A DNA stretch of 64,000 bases from Aquimarina sp. MAR_2010_214 (lineage in GTDB: Bacteria; Bacteroidota; Bacteroidia; Flavobacteriales; Flavobacteriaceae), in the NCBI RefSeq assembly GCF_002846555.1, contig NZ_PJMS01000001.1, forward strand, positions 1,426,001-1,490,000. The letters run 5' to 3'. Within the stretch, counting starts at the first letter, position 1; the number at the start of each line of letters is the position of its first letter. Both the position numbers and the translations under genes were made by a program. Below the pieces are notes generated by a model that was given only the letters and a program-made list of their open reading frames with translations, did no database searches and was not told the origin of the DNA. This document shows positions 26,635 through 35,564 of the stretch, piece after piece.

Positions 26635-29097
26635 ATGTATGTAGTAAAAAGAGATGGGCGTAAAGAACCAATTATGTTCGACAAGATTACCGCAAGGGTA
26701 AGAAAATTATGTTATGGACTTAATCCACTAGTTGATCCTGTAAAGGTAGCAATGAGAGTGATAGAAGGGTTGTATGATGGAGTAACGACTAGTGAGTTGG
26801 ATAATTTGGCTGCAGAAATAGCAGCAACAATGACTATAACACACCCTGATTATGCGAAGCTTGCAGCTCGTATCTCTGTTTCTAATCTACATAAAAATAC
26901 AAAGAAAACTTTTTCTGAAGTCATTACAGACTTATATGAGTATGTAAATCCAAGAAACGGTAAAAAAGGACCACTGATAGCCGATGATGTATATGAGGTA
27001 ATTATGGCTAATAAGGAAAAGCTGGATTCTACTATTATATATAATAGAGATTTTGGCTATGACTATTTTGGTTTTAAAACATTAGAACGTTCTTATCTGT
27101 TAAAAATCAATGGCACAATTGCTGAACGTCCTCAGCATATGCTTATGAGAGTTTCTATCGGTATCCATCTTAATGATCTTGATGCTGCTATAGAGACTTA
27201 TGAATTGATGTCTAAAAAATACTTTACACACGCTACACCAACATTGTTTAATTCGGGAACACCAAAACCGCAAATGTCATCTTGTTTCCTTCTGGCGATG
27301 AAAGATGATAGTATTGATGGTATTTATGATACACTTAAACAAACAGCAAAAATTTCTCAGTCTGCTGGAGGAATAGGATTATCTATACATAATGTACGTG
27401 CTACAGGTTCTTATATTGCTGGTACTAATGGAACATCTAACGGGATTGTACCTATGCTACAAGTATATAATGATACAGCTCGTTATGTAGATCAGGGTGG
27501 AGGAAAGCGTAAAGGGTCTTTTGCAATATATGTAGAACCCTGGCATGCTGATATTTTTGATTTTTTGGATCTGAAAAAGAATCATGGTAAAGAAGAAATG
27601 CGTGCGCGAGATTTATTCTATGCAATGTGGGTGCCGGATTTATTTATGAAACGTGTACAAGAAGATGCAGAATGGACATTAATGTGTCCTAATGAGTGTC
27701 CTGGTTTATTTGACATACATAGTGATGAGTTTGAAGAAGCTTACCTTCGTTTTGAATCAGAAGGAAAAGGACGAAGAACAATCAAAGCACGTGAACTTTG
27801 GGAAAAAATATTAGAATCTCAGATCGAAACGGGTACACCTTATATGTTGTATAAAGATGCTGCAAATCGTAAATCTAATCAACAAAATCTGGGAACCATA
27901 CGATCCTCTAATTTATGTACAGAGATATTAGAATATACCAGTCCAGATGAAGTAGCCGTATGTAACTTGGCATCTATTGCGTTGCCAATGTTTGTGAAAA
28001 ATGGGCAGTTTGATCATAAAGAACTCTTTAGAATTACAAAACGGGTGACTAAGAACCTGAACAGAGTAATTGATCGTAATTACTATCCGGTAAAAGAAGC
28101 AGAAAATTCTAATATGCGTCATCGTCCAATTGGATTAGGAGTGCAAGGATTGGCTGATGCATTTATCCAATTACGTTTGCCATTTACCAGTGATGAGGCT
28201 AAGAAATTAAACCAAGAGATTTTTGAAACTCTATATTTTGCTGCAGTAACAGCATCTATGGAAGAGGCAAAAGCTGATGGGGCATATCAAACTTATGAAG
28301 GCTCTCCAATATCTAAAGGAGATTTTCAATACAACCTATGGGGAATAAAAGATGAAGAATTAAGTGGTCGTTGGGACTGGGCAAAACTTCGTAAGCAAGT
28401 GCTTAAAAACGGAGTGCGTAACTCATTATTAGTTGCACCAATGCCTACAGCATCTACTTCTCAGATTTTAGGAAACAATGAAGCATTCGAACCGTACACA
28501 AGTAACATTTATACCAGACGTGTACTCTCTGGAGAGTTTATCGTAGTAAATAAACACTTATTAGAAGATTTAGTGAAATTAGGATTATGGAATGATAACC
28601 TTAAGGATGCTATTATGCGTGCAAATGGTTCAGTACAAAATATAGATATCATTCCGCAAGATTTAAAAGAACTGTACAAAACTGTTTGGGAAATGAGTAT
28701 GAAAGATATTATCGATATGTCTCGTCATAGAGGGTATTTTATCGATCAGTCTCAATCTCTAAACTTGTTCTTAGAAGGTGCTACTATGGCCAAATTAACT
28801 TCAATGCATTTTTATGCATGGAAGAGTGGATTAAAAACGGGTATGTATTACCTGAGAACGAAATCTGCGGTAGATGCAATTAAGTTTACGCTTAAAAAGG
28901 AAACTAAAGAAGAGCCTAAACCAGAGCAAGTAGCCGTAGCTGCTGCACAAGTAATGGAAGCGCAAGCGACCAAAGAAGAACCAAAACAAGAAGCTGTTGC
29001 ACCAGAAGGAACAGCTCTTACTCCAGAAGAACTTCGTGCAATCATTGCACAATCTAAAGAAGGCGAAGGAGACGATTGTTTAATGTGTGGGTCTTAG
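26635..29097 (+). CDS. nrdA: Ribonucleoside-diphosphate reductase, large (alpha) subunit
   Basis: An 820-aa catalytic subunit reducing ribonucleoside diphosphates. An N-terminal ATP-cone ([20 protein letters not shown]) gives allosteric control. The catalytic barrel shows [20 protein letters not shown] with the first active-site cysteine, [27 protein letters not shown] with the radical cysteine, and [17 protein letters not shown]. Near the end a ~60-residue linker rich in A, E, K, P and Q precedes the redox tail CLMCGS. The linker is longer than in many homologues. A terminator hairpin follows at 29117. Confidence 0.96.
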   Translation: MYVVKRDGRKEPIMFDKITARVRKLCYGLNPLVDPVKVAMRVIEGLYDGVTTSELDNLAAEIAATMTITHPDYAKLAARISVSNLHKNTKKTFSEVITDLYEYVNPRNGKKGPLIADDVYEVIMANKEKLDSTIIYNRDFGYDYFGFKTLERSYLLKINGTIAERPQHMLMRVSIGIHLNDLDAAIETYELMSKKYFTHATPTLFNSGTPKPQMSSCFLLAMKDDSIDGIYDTLKQTAKISQSAGGIGLSIHNVRATGSYIAGTNGTSNGIVPMLQVYNDTARYVDQGGGKRKGSFAIYVEPWHADIFDFLDLKKNHGKEEMRARDLFYAMWVPDLFMKRVQEDAEWTLMCPNECPGLFDIHSDEFEEAYLRFESEGKGRRTIKARELWEKILESQIETGTPYMLYKDAANRKSNQQNLGTIRSSNLCTEILEYTSPDEVAVCNLASIALPMFVKNGQFDHKELFRITKRVTKNLNRVIDRNYYPVKEAENSNMRHRPIGLGVQGLADAFIQLRLPFTSDEAKKLNQEIFETLYFAAVTASMEEAKADGAYQTYEGSPISKGDFQYNLWGIKDEELSGRWDWAKLRKQVLKNGVRNSLLVAPMPTASTSQILGNNEAFEPYTSNIYTRRVLSGEFIVVNKHLLEDLVKLGLWNDNLKDAIMRANGSVQNIDIIPQDLKELYKTVWEMSMKDIIDMSRHRGYFIDQSQSLNLFLEGATMAKLTSMHFYAWKSGLKTGMYYLRTKSAVDAIKFTLKKETKEEPKPEQVAVAAAQVMEAQATKEEPKQEAVAPEGTALTPEELRAIIAQSKEGEGDDCLMCGS

Positions 29098-29116
29098 ACC
29101 TAGATTTATATAGGGC

Positions 29117-29152
29117 AAAAGGGAAGTTTTCTTAGGATGCTTCCCTTTTATA
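29117..29152 (+). terminator. Terminator after nrdA
   Basis: AAAAGGGAAG pairs with CTTCCCTTTT around a 13-base loop, and the right arm ends in Ts. It lies 20 bases after the nrdA stop. Confidence 0.8.
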
Positions 29153-29498
29153 TGAAGCACTAATTTTAAATTTAAGAGTTTTGTGGCTTAAAAGCCAAAG
29201 AATTATTTTTGAACAGATTAAAATATTTATGCTGAGGTAAAGAAAATTTATAAAAAGAAAAAGGGACGAATGAACATCCCTAATTTGTAATTCTTAATAA
29301 AATTTAAAGTCGTCGAAAACCAGATTTTAATTAAGAAATGAAGAGAATGAGATAACCTCATCTCCGTATTTTGTTCTTCAAATGTACAGGATTAGACTCT
29401 TCTATACAAATTAAATTGTTCTATTTTTAATAAATAGTTTTTCAAAAGACTGATTATAAGTTAGTTATAAAAACTATAAACAATTAAATTAGAATATT
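29153..29498. other. Long AT-rich intergenic region before the orphan gene
   Basis: No gene is supported. A short stem AGGGA...TCCCT lies at 29262-29281, too weak to call. The base composition is more AT-rich than in the flanking housekeeping genes. Confidence 0.4.
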
Positions 29499-30455
29499 AT
29501 GAATATTATTAATATTTACAGATTGAGCTTAGAAAACAAGAAAAAAGAAGCTCAAATTTTAAGCCATTTCAATGGTGAAACCGATTTTTTGAACACTTTA
29601 GAAGAGTTTTGTAATCATACTTTTCGTGAAATACATTATTATACAGATAATAAGGGAAGACAAAGATCATTCAGTTTAGCTAGTCCGGCTGTAAAGGATT
29701 TAAATCAAAGATCTATTGTCGGAATTTTTGAACCGGGTTATACAGGCGATAAATTTAAAGTTAAAGATGGCATGACCAATTCTTTAAAGTATAGTGCTTC
29801 AAGAAGAGATCTTCAAAGTAGAGAATTATTTACTATGATCTATATTCCTAAAAACACTGAATATGCATATTTATGTATTGAAAAGAAGGAAAATTTTTCT
29901 ATTAAAACAGTTATTGAAAACACGTTAAATAAGTTTTTAAAAGAATCTGGATATTTAGATTATAAATTGAAGATTGAAAATTCGCCAAATTATAATTATT
30001 TAAGAAGGATGATAATAGAAGGGGAGCTAAAAGAGATGAATTTGATAAGAGAAAAACCATTAACTTTTGATGAAAAACCATATTCTAGTGCTCTTGATAA
30101 AGCTCGAGTAAATAGAAATGAACAAGTTTATAAGTTTAATAAAGAATCTAATACAACTATACTGAAGAATGAATTGTTTAAGGTATTTAGGGAGAAATAT
30201 TCAGAATTTCAAAAAATAAACTTTTTAGGTAGCCTAGAAGAATTTGATGAAATATCTTTTATACTTTCTTTAGATAAAATTACTAAAACATTTTATGTAA
30301 AGGATAAATCTAAAATAAGATCTAATATGGATATTACTAATTTGGTTGATATTGTAGAAGGCGAAGTTGTTTTAGACTCTTTGATTAAAGCATGTTTTAT
30401 GTGTATTGGTAATATAGAAAACTCATCTTTTGATGATATCGAAGATGTTGCTTAA
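29499..30455 (+). CDS. Orphan hypothetical protein (318 aa)
   Basis: A soluble protein with no signal peptide or membrane segment. I do not recognise the family. The first ~170 residues alternate strands and helices (REIHYYTDNKGRQRSFSL, RELFTMIYIPKNTEYAYLCI), followed by a lysine/glutamate-rich helical region and a beta-containing end. The coding sequence is very AT-rich compared with nrdA and dgt. It stands alone between two terminators, with 400 non-coding bases upstream. This arrangement is typical of acquired single genes, including some defence effectors, but nothing in the sequence proves such a role. Confidence 0.75.
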   Translation: MNIINIYRLSLENKKKEAQILSHFNGETDFLNTLEEFCNHTFREIHYYTDNKGRQRSFSLASPAVKDLNQRSIVGIFEPGYTGDKFKVKDGMTNSLKYSASRRDLQSRELFTMIYIPKNTEYAYLCIEKKENFSIKTVIENTLNKFLKESGYLDYKLKIENSPNYNYLRRMIIEGELKEMNLIREKPLTFDEKPYSSALDKARVNRNEQVYKFNKESNTTILKNELFKVFREKYSEFQKINFLGSLEEFDEISFILSLDKITKTFYVKDKSKIRSNMDITNLVDIVEGEVVLDSLIKACFMCIGNIENSSFDDIEDVA

Positions 30456-30476
30456 AAGTAGTATTTAGAATGTAAT

Positions 30477-30505
30477 AAGGGGAGCAATTTTGCTTCCCTT
30501 TTTTG
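30477..30505 (+). terminator. Terminator after the orphan gene
   Basis: AAGGGGAGCAA pairs with TTGCTTCCCTT (one G-T wobble), followed by a T-run. It occupies the region where an upstream start for dgt would lie and so argues against that start. Confidence 0.85.
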
Positions 30506-30528
30506 TATATTCGAATTTTCTTAGAAAT

Positions 30529-31875
30529 ATGATGAATTGGGAACAACTCCTGTCCTTAAAACGACAAGGAGATAGAAATAAAAGATTACGTAAAGAGCAA
30601 GACGAAACTCGATTAGGTTTTGAAGTCGATTATGATCGTATTATCTTCTCTTCGGCCTTTAGAAGTTTACAGGATAAAACACAGGTTATCCCGTTATCCA
30701 AAACGAGCTTTGTACATACACGATTAACACATAGCCTCGAAGTATCTGTAGTAGGACGTTCTTTGGGTAGAGTAGTGGGTAAGAAGATTTTAGAAAAACA
30801 TCCACATCTTGCCGCTGTTCATGGATATCAGTTTAATGATTTTGGCGCTATCGTTGCGGCTGCCGCATTAGCACATGATATTGGTAATCCACCCTTTGGG
30901 CATTCTGGAGAGAAGGCTATAGGAGAATACTTCAAAACAGGAAGCGGTAACCGATATAAAGATTTACTTACTCCGAAGCAGTATCAGGACCTGATAGATT
31001 TTGAGGGAAATGCTAATGGATTTAAAATTCTTACAGAGTCTCGTGAAGGGATAGAAGGAGGTCTTAGGTTATCCTATGCGACACTAGGAGCATTTATGAA
31101 ATATCCTAAAGAGTCGCTACCTAAAAAACCAACGACACATATTGCTCATAAAAAATTTGGGTACTTTCAGAACGATACTTCTTTTTTTAAAGAGGTAGCA
31201 GAAGAAGTGGGGTTGTTGCAATACCAGATAGGCGATGAGGTTACCTATAGTCGTCACCCACTAACTTTTTTGGTAGAAGCAGCAGATGATATTTGTTATA
31301 CTATTATTGATTTTGAAGATGGTATTAATCTGGGGTTAATAGAAGAAGAATATGCTTTAGAATACTTGATTAAATTGGTGAAGGATACTATCAATACTTC
31401 AAAATATAATAAACTTATTACCACGGCAGATCGATTAAGTTATCTTAGGGCGCTAGCGATTAATACTTTAATAGGAGAAGCAGCAAGTATTTTTGTCGAG
31501 CATGAAGAAGCCATATTATCAGGAACTTTTGATATGGCATTAATAGACAAAAGTAAATACGAAGCTCAAATCGATGACATTATAAAAATAAGTGTTGCTA
31601 AGATATATCAAAGCCAGGAAGTCACCGAAAAAGAAATTGCAGGATATGAGATTCTAGCTACACTTTTGGATCGCTATTGCGTGGCGACAGATAACTTTAA
31701 CAAGGGAGAGAGTTCTAACTATGATAAGCTTATTTTGAGAGCCGAAGGTATTAATTTTGATTATACAAATGCAGATCTCTATACTCGTCTTATCGGGATA
31801 AGTAACTATGTAGCGAGTCTAACGGATGGTAATGCATTACTGAAATTTCAGAAAATTAAAGGGCTACAGATATAA
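30529..31875 (+). CDS. dgt: Deoxyguanosinetriphosphate triphosphohydrolase (dGTPase), HD superfamily
   Basis: A ~448-aa enzyme removing triphosphate from dNTPs, chiefly dGTP. The ATG at 30529 is chosen because the frame upstream (to 30490) runs through a terminator hairpin; a second ATG follows at 30532. The HD-type metal site is visible in HTRLTHSLEVSVVGRSLG and AAALAHDIGNPPFGHSGE, with DDICYTIIDFEDG later. RSLQDKTQV near the N-terminus is typical of the family. It may balance dNTP pools, and some family members also limit phage. Confidence 0.93.
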   Translation: MMNWEQLLSLKRQGDRNKRLRKEQDETRLGFEVDYDRIIFSSAFRSLQDKTQVIPLSKTSFVHTRLTHSLEVSVVGRSLGRVVGKKILEKHPHLAAVHGYQFNDFGAIVAAAALAHDIGNPPFGHSGEKAIGEYFKTGSGNRYKDLLTPKQYQDLIDFEGNANGFKILTESREGIEGGLRLSYATLGAFMKYPKESLPKKPTTHIAHKKFGYFQNDTSFFKEVAEEVGLLQYQIGDEVTYSRHPLTFLVEAADDICYTIIDFEDGINLGLIEEEYALEYLIKLVKDTINTSKYNKLITTADRLSYLRALAINTLIGEAASIFVEHEEAILSGTFDMALIDKSKYEAQIDDIIKISVAKIYQSQEVTEKEIAGYEILATLLDRYCVATDNFNKGESSNYDKLILRAEGINFDYTNADLYTRLIGISNYVASLTDGNALLKFQKIKGLQI

Positions 31876-31910
31876 AAAAACCTATCTGTTTTTAATGTAG
31901 ATAGGTTTTG
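31875..31910 (+). terminator. Terminator after dgt
   Basis: CCTATCT pairs with AGATAGG around an 11-base loop, with A-rich and T-rich flanks. It starts at the dgt stop codon. Confidence 0.8.
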
Positions 31911-32020
31911 TAAAGAGTATCAATAAAAAATAGCTTTTTATTTCTTTTTATAAATATAGGTTAGCAAAACTCGTTTGTGATTATAAGCCTTCGAAGTAGT
32001 TGTTTTTTTAGATTTAAAAT

Positions 32021-32428
32021 CTATACTTTTTTATAGGTAAATGTTGAAATATCTCCTTCTTCTTCATATTTGAGTTTTAACATAGTTTCATTTAGTTCAA
32101 GAATAGTAGCATCTTCGGTAGTTTTATCATATTTTGCAGTTAAAATATTCTTAGAAATAGACCAGGTTTCCTTGCTTTCATATGGAATACAGCTTTCTGC
32201 AGTTTCTCCTCCATGTTCAATATATATAGCAGTTTTGTCAGATTTAAATTCATAGGAATCCATTAAATCACAAACATTAAGTGTTTCTGAACCTTGACTA
32301 TCTGTTATTTCTGTAAGTTGCCATTTCCCGATAATTAATTCTTGATTTGTTGGAGTTGCGTCATCATCTTTAGAGCAAGAAATAAAAGTTGTTACAATAA
32401 GTAGGGTAATTAGACTTAGTTTTTTCAT
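32021..32428 (-). CDS. Lipocalin-like lipoprotein
   Basis: A 135-aa lipoprotein with lipobox TFISC. After a short acidic linker comes the GKWQLTE motif that opens the small lipocalin-like domain common in Flavobacteria, then alternating strands (MDSYEFKSDKTAIYIE, ETWSISKNILTAKY, MLKLKYEEEGDISTFTYKKV). The ligand is unknown. The longer reading frame that reaches 32593 overlaps dxs and lacks a signal at its start, so I use the ATG at 32428. Confidence 0.8.
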   Translation of the reverse strand: MKKLSLITLLIVTTFISCSKDDDATPTNQELIIGKWQLTEITDSQGSETLNVCDLMDSYEFKSDKTAIYIEHGGETAESCIPYESKETWSISKNILTAKYDKTTEDATILELNETMLKLKYEEEGDISTFTYKKV

Positions 32429-32534
32429 AGTTGTAAAAAATATTAATGTAATTGATTTAGATTTTATTCTAAGGTATATGTCATGACAAGAATAATTGTT
32501 ACCATGCATATTGTCAAATTTTATAAATAAATAC

Positions 32535-34301
32535 TTAGAGGTATGTATTGATTGTATTAAAGATTTTTTTAGGAGAAATCCCACAAATGTCATGTAATTG
32601 ATCTACAGTACCATGATGAATAAATTGATCAGGAATACCTAGGGTAATGATAGTATTTTTAAAACCATACTGATTGGCAAAATCGAGTATTGAACTCCCA
32701 AAACCACCTTTGATGACTCCATCCTCTACAGTGATAATTGTTGAGTATTGTTGCAATATTTGTTTCAGTAGATCAATATCTAAAGGTTTTATAAAGCAAA
32801 AATGATAGTGGCTAATTGTTTCTTCTATAGTTGCTATAGCTTCGGTTACATTATGTGCAATAGTACCCGTAGAGATCACTGCGATTTTAGAACCTTTTTT
32901 TAGGCTAGTTGCTTTACCAATTTCTAGTTTTTGCATGGGAATTTCCCAGTCAACAATATGTCCTCTTCCTCTGGGATAGCGTATTGCTATGGGGTGGTCT
33001 AACCCCAATGAAGCAGTATAAAGTAGATGTCTTAGCTCAATTTCATTGATTGGAGCTGCAACAATCATATTAGGGACGCATGTAAGATAGGCAATATCAA
33101 AAACACCATGGTGTGTTGCGCCATCTGCACCAACAATACCTGCGCGATCAATGCAAAAAATTACAGGCAAATTTTGTAAGGCTACATCGTGGATTACCTG
33201 ATCATAAGCGCGCTGTAAAAAAGTAGAGTAGATAGTGCAGAAAGGAATCATTCCTTGTGTTGCCATTCCGGCAGCAAGGGTGACCGCATGTTGCTCAGCA
33301 ATACCTACATCAAAAGCCCGATCTGGTATTTCTTCCATCATATATTTTAGAGAACTCCCGGTAGGCATTGCAGGTGTAATACCTACAATCTTTTTGTTTT
33401 CTCTTGCCAGTTCAAGAATAGTAAACCCAAAAACATCCTGAAACTTAGGTGGTAATCCTGTATTATCTTTTGAAATTAGATCTCCGGTAGAAGCATCAAA
33501 TTTACCCGGTGCATGGTACTTTACCTGATTTTCTTCAGCTTGTTTTAAACCTTTTCCTTTAGTAGTAATAATATGTAAAAGTTTTGGGCCTTTTGTTGTT
33601 TTTAGTTTTTCCAAAGTTTTGAGAAGCATAGGTAAGTCATGCCCATCGACAGGACCAAAATAATTAAAGTTCAATGCTTCGATAATATTATTTTTTCTTG
33701 GTCTAACTCCAATCTTAGCTTTAGTAAGGTATTCTTTCAAAGCACCTACACTAGGGTCGATACCGATAGCATTATCATTAAGAATAACTAACATGTTGGT
33801 GTCGGTTACTCCGGCATGATTAAGCCCTTCAAAAGCCATTCCGCTAGCAATAGAAGCATCACCAATTACTGCTACATGCTGTTTTGTGATATCTCCTTTT
33901 AGTTTAGAAGCAATTGCCATACCTAATACAGCCGAAATAGAAGTAGAAGAATGCCCAACTCCAAAAGTATCATAGTCACTCTCATTACGCTTAGGAAACC
34001 CACTTATACCACCCAATTGCCTATTGGTGTGAAATGTATCTTTTCTTCCGGTAAGGATTTTATGTGGATATGCCTGATGTCCCACATCCCAAACAAGGAG
34101 ATCATTAGGGGTGTCAAAAATATAATGAAGCGCAATAGTAAGTTCTATAACTCCTAAACTTGCTCCGAGATGCCCCTCTTTAGCAGCAACAATATTGATC
34201 ACAAAATCCCGAAGTTCTCTTGCCAGTTTAGGTAACTGATCAGGAGATAATTTTCTTAAATCAGATGGGTATTTGATATTGGATAGAAATGATTGTTGCA
34301 T
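32535..34301 (-). CDS. dxs: 1-deoxy-D-xylulose-5-phosphate synthase
   Basis: A 588-aa TPP enzyme making DXP from pyruvate and glyceraldehyde 3-phosphate, first step of the MEP isoprenoid pathway. Visible features are EGHLGASLGVIELTIALHY, VWDVGHQAYPHKILTGR, the TPP-binding GDASIASGMAFEGLNHAG...NDN motif, DVGIAEQHAVTLAAGMA in the transketolase-like middle domain, and DRAGIVGADGATHHGVFD. The length is slightly below the usual ~620 but all motifs are present. Confidence 0.96.
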   Translation of the reverse strand: MQQSFLSNIKYPSDLRKLSPDQLPKLARELRDFVINIVAAKEGHLGASLGVIELTIALHYIFDTPNDLLVWDVGHQAYPHKILTGRKDTFHTNRQLGGISGFPKRNESDYDTFGVGHSSTSISAVLGMAIASKLKGDITKQHVAVIGDASIASGMAFEGLNHAGVTDTNMLVILNDNAIGIDPSVGALKEYLTKAKIGVRPRKNNIIEALNFNYFGPVDGHDLPMLLKTLEKLKTTKGPKLLHIITTKGKGLKQAEENQVKYHAPGKFDASTGDLISKDNTGLPPKFQDVFGFTILELARENKKIVGITPAMPTGSSLKYMMEEIPDRAFDVGIAEQHAVTLAAGMATQGMIPFCTIYSTFLQRAYDQVIHDVALQNLPVIFCIDRAGIVGADGATHHGVFDIAYLTCVPNMIVAAPINEIELRHLLYTASLGLDHPIAIRYPRGRGHIVDWEIPMQKLEIGKATSLKKGSKIAVISTGTIAHNVTEAIATIEETISHYHFCFIKPLDIDLLKQILQQYSTIITVEDGVIKGGFGSSILDFANQYGFKNTIITLGIPDQFIHHGTVDQLHDICGISPKKIFNTINTYL

Positions 34302-34399
34302 AGCACAAAAGTACTATTTTGTAATGGTTCTTTATATACTTTTTATTTCATTCAGAATGCAAATATTTTTATTTAGCTTTACCTAAAATTTAATAGTAT

Positions 34400-34849
34400 A
34401 TGTTAGACCCATTGGATGATTCTTACTATATGAAGAAAGCCCTTCAGGAAGCAGAATTGGCATATGAAAAAAATGAAGTTCCGATAGGAGCAGTTATTGT
34501 GGTAGGTGACCGAATTATAGCCAGAGCTCATAACCTTACAGAATTATTAAATGACGTTACAGCTCATGCTGAAATGCAGGCAATAACAGCGGCAGCAAAT
34601 TTTTTAGGAGGAAAATACCTTAAAGAATGTACATTATATGTAACTCTCGAACCTTGTCAGATGTGTGCCGGAGCGTTATATTGGAGTCAGATCAAAAAAG
34701 TAGTATATGGTGCAGTTGATGAACGAAGGGGATGCGCTGCAATGGGAACAAAACTTCACCCAAAAACTGAAATTATAGGTGGTGTTTTGGAAGAAGAATG
34801 TGGAGAACTACTTACCCGTTTTTTTATTGAAAAACGAAATCTTAACTGA
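34400..34849 (+). CDS. tadA: tRNA-specific adenosine deaminase
   Basis: A 149-aa zinc deaminase converting A34 to inosine in tRNA-Arg. The motif set is complete: VPIGAVIV, TAHAEMQAI with the catalytic glutamate, LEPCQMCAGAL with both cysteines, and DERRGCAAMGT. Divergent from dxs. Confidence 0.9.
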   Translation: MLDPLDDSYYMKKALQEAELAYEKNEVPIGAVIVVGDRIIARAHNLTELLNDVTAHAEMQAITAAANFLGGKYLKECTLYVTLEPCQMCAGALYWSQIKKVVYGAVDERRGCAAMGTKLHPKTEIIGGVLEEECGELLTRFFIEKRNLN

Positions 34850-34883
34850 AGATTACTTTTTGTACCAAGAGGTAATAAAAAAC

Positions 34884-34914
34884 AAAAAAAACACTACGAT
34901 CGGTAGTGCTTTTG
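34884..34914. terminator. Bidirectional terminator between tadA and the cold-shock gene
   Basis: CACTAC pairs with GTAGTG around GATCG, flanked by an A-run on the left and T-run on the right. It sits between convergent genes. Confidence 0.75.
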
Positions 34915-34933
34915 AAACTTAAGAGTATGCGTT

Positions 34934-35131
34934 TTATCCATGAATTATACGCACATTCGCTGCAGTAAGTCCTTTTCTTCCTTCTTCTTCATTATACTCC
35001 ACTTTGTCACCTTCATTTAATGCCTCGCCATCAATTCCTGAAGCGTGGACAAAAATGTCTTTTCCTGTTTCGTCGTTGGTAATAAATCCGTAACCTTTTG
35101 ATTCGTTAAAAAATTTTACTGTTCCTTCCAT
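34934..35131 (-). CDS. Cold-shock domain protein (CspA family)
   Basis: A 65-aa single cold-shock domain with RNP1 KGYGFI and RNP2 DIFVHASGI motifs. It binds single-stranded RNA or DNA and acts as an RNA chaperone. The 85-base upstream region may contain the usual structured leader, but I cannot define it. Confidence 0.94.
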   Translation of the reverse strand: MEGTVKFFNESKGYGFITNDETGKDIFVHASGIDGEALNEGDKVEYNEEEGRKGLTAANVRIIHG

Positions 35132-35216
35132 TGTGATAAGATAATAAGTATTTAAATAATAAAGGTAGTTTTAAATTTTTTATGAATTGTTATCAAAGTA
35201 TGAATATTTTAAAAAT

Positions 35217-35474
35217 TTATTGGGTATTATTTCCCTTATTCTTGTCATAATCTCTCATTTTCTTTAGGTTTTCTTCGGTAAGCATATAGTCTTTAACTTT
35301 TTTATTTTTCCATCTATGATAGATGAAAATGGGCATTAGAATAAAGGAAGATGCTAATATTCCAATCCCAACTAATTTATCTCCGGTACCATGATCTCCC
35401 GAATTTTTGAAGTAATATCCGACACAAATCAGGATGACAATAGCTATAAAAAGTATTCTAATAATATATTTCAT
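35217..35474 (-). CDS. Small two-helix membrane protein, function unknown
   Basis: An 85-aa protein with hydrophobic segments at about 3-22 and 35-52 and a charged cytosolic tail (KKMRDYDKNKGNNTQ). It sits between the cold-shock and ClC genes on the same strand. No family is recognised. Confidence 0.6.
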   Translation of the reverse strand: MKYIIRILFIAIVILICVGYYFKNSGDHGTGDKLVGIGILASSFILMPIFIYHRWKNKKVKDYMLTEENLKKMRDYDKNKGNNTQ

Positions 35475-35564
35475 GCGTTTAAATATTGTAAAAATAAATT
35501 CATTAAAAAATTGAGATCCTCAGCAATAGCAGTCATATAATATATTGACGATAGATTGAGGGGG

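Noticed and set aside
29262..29281. Short inverted repeat AGGGA...TCCCT after nrdA
   Set aside because: The five-base stem with a ten-base loop is too weak for a terminator, and the true terminator is at 29117-29152.
32429..32593. N-terminal extension of the lipocalin-like protein up to 32593
   Set aside because: It overlaps the end of dxs, and the real lipoprotein signal peptide starts at the ATG at 32428.
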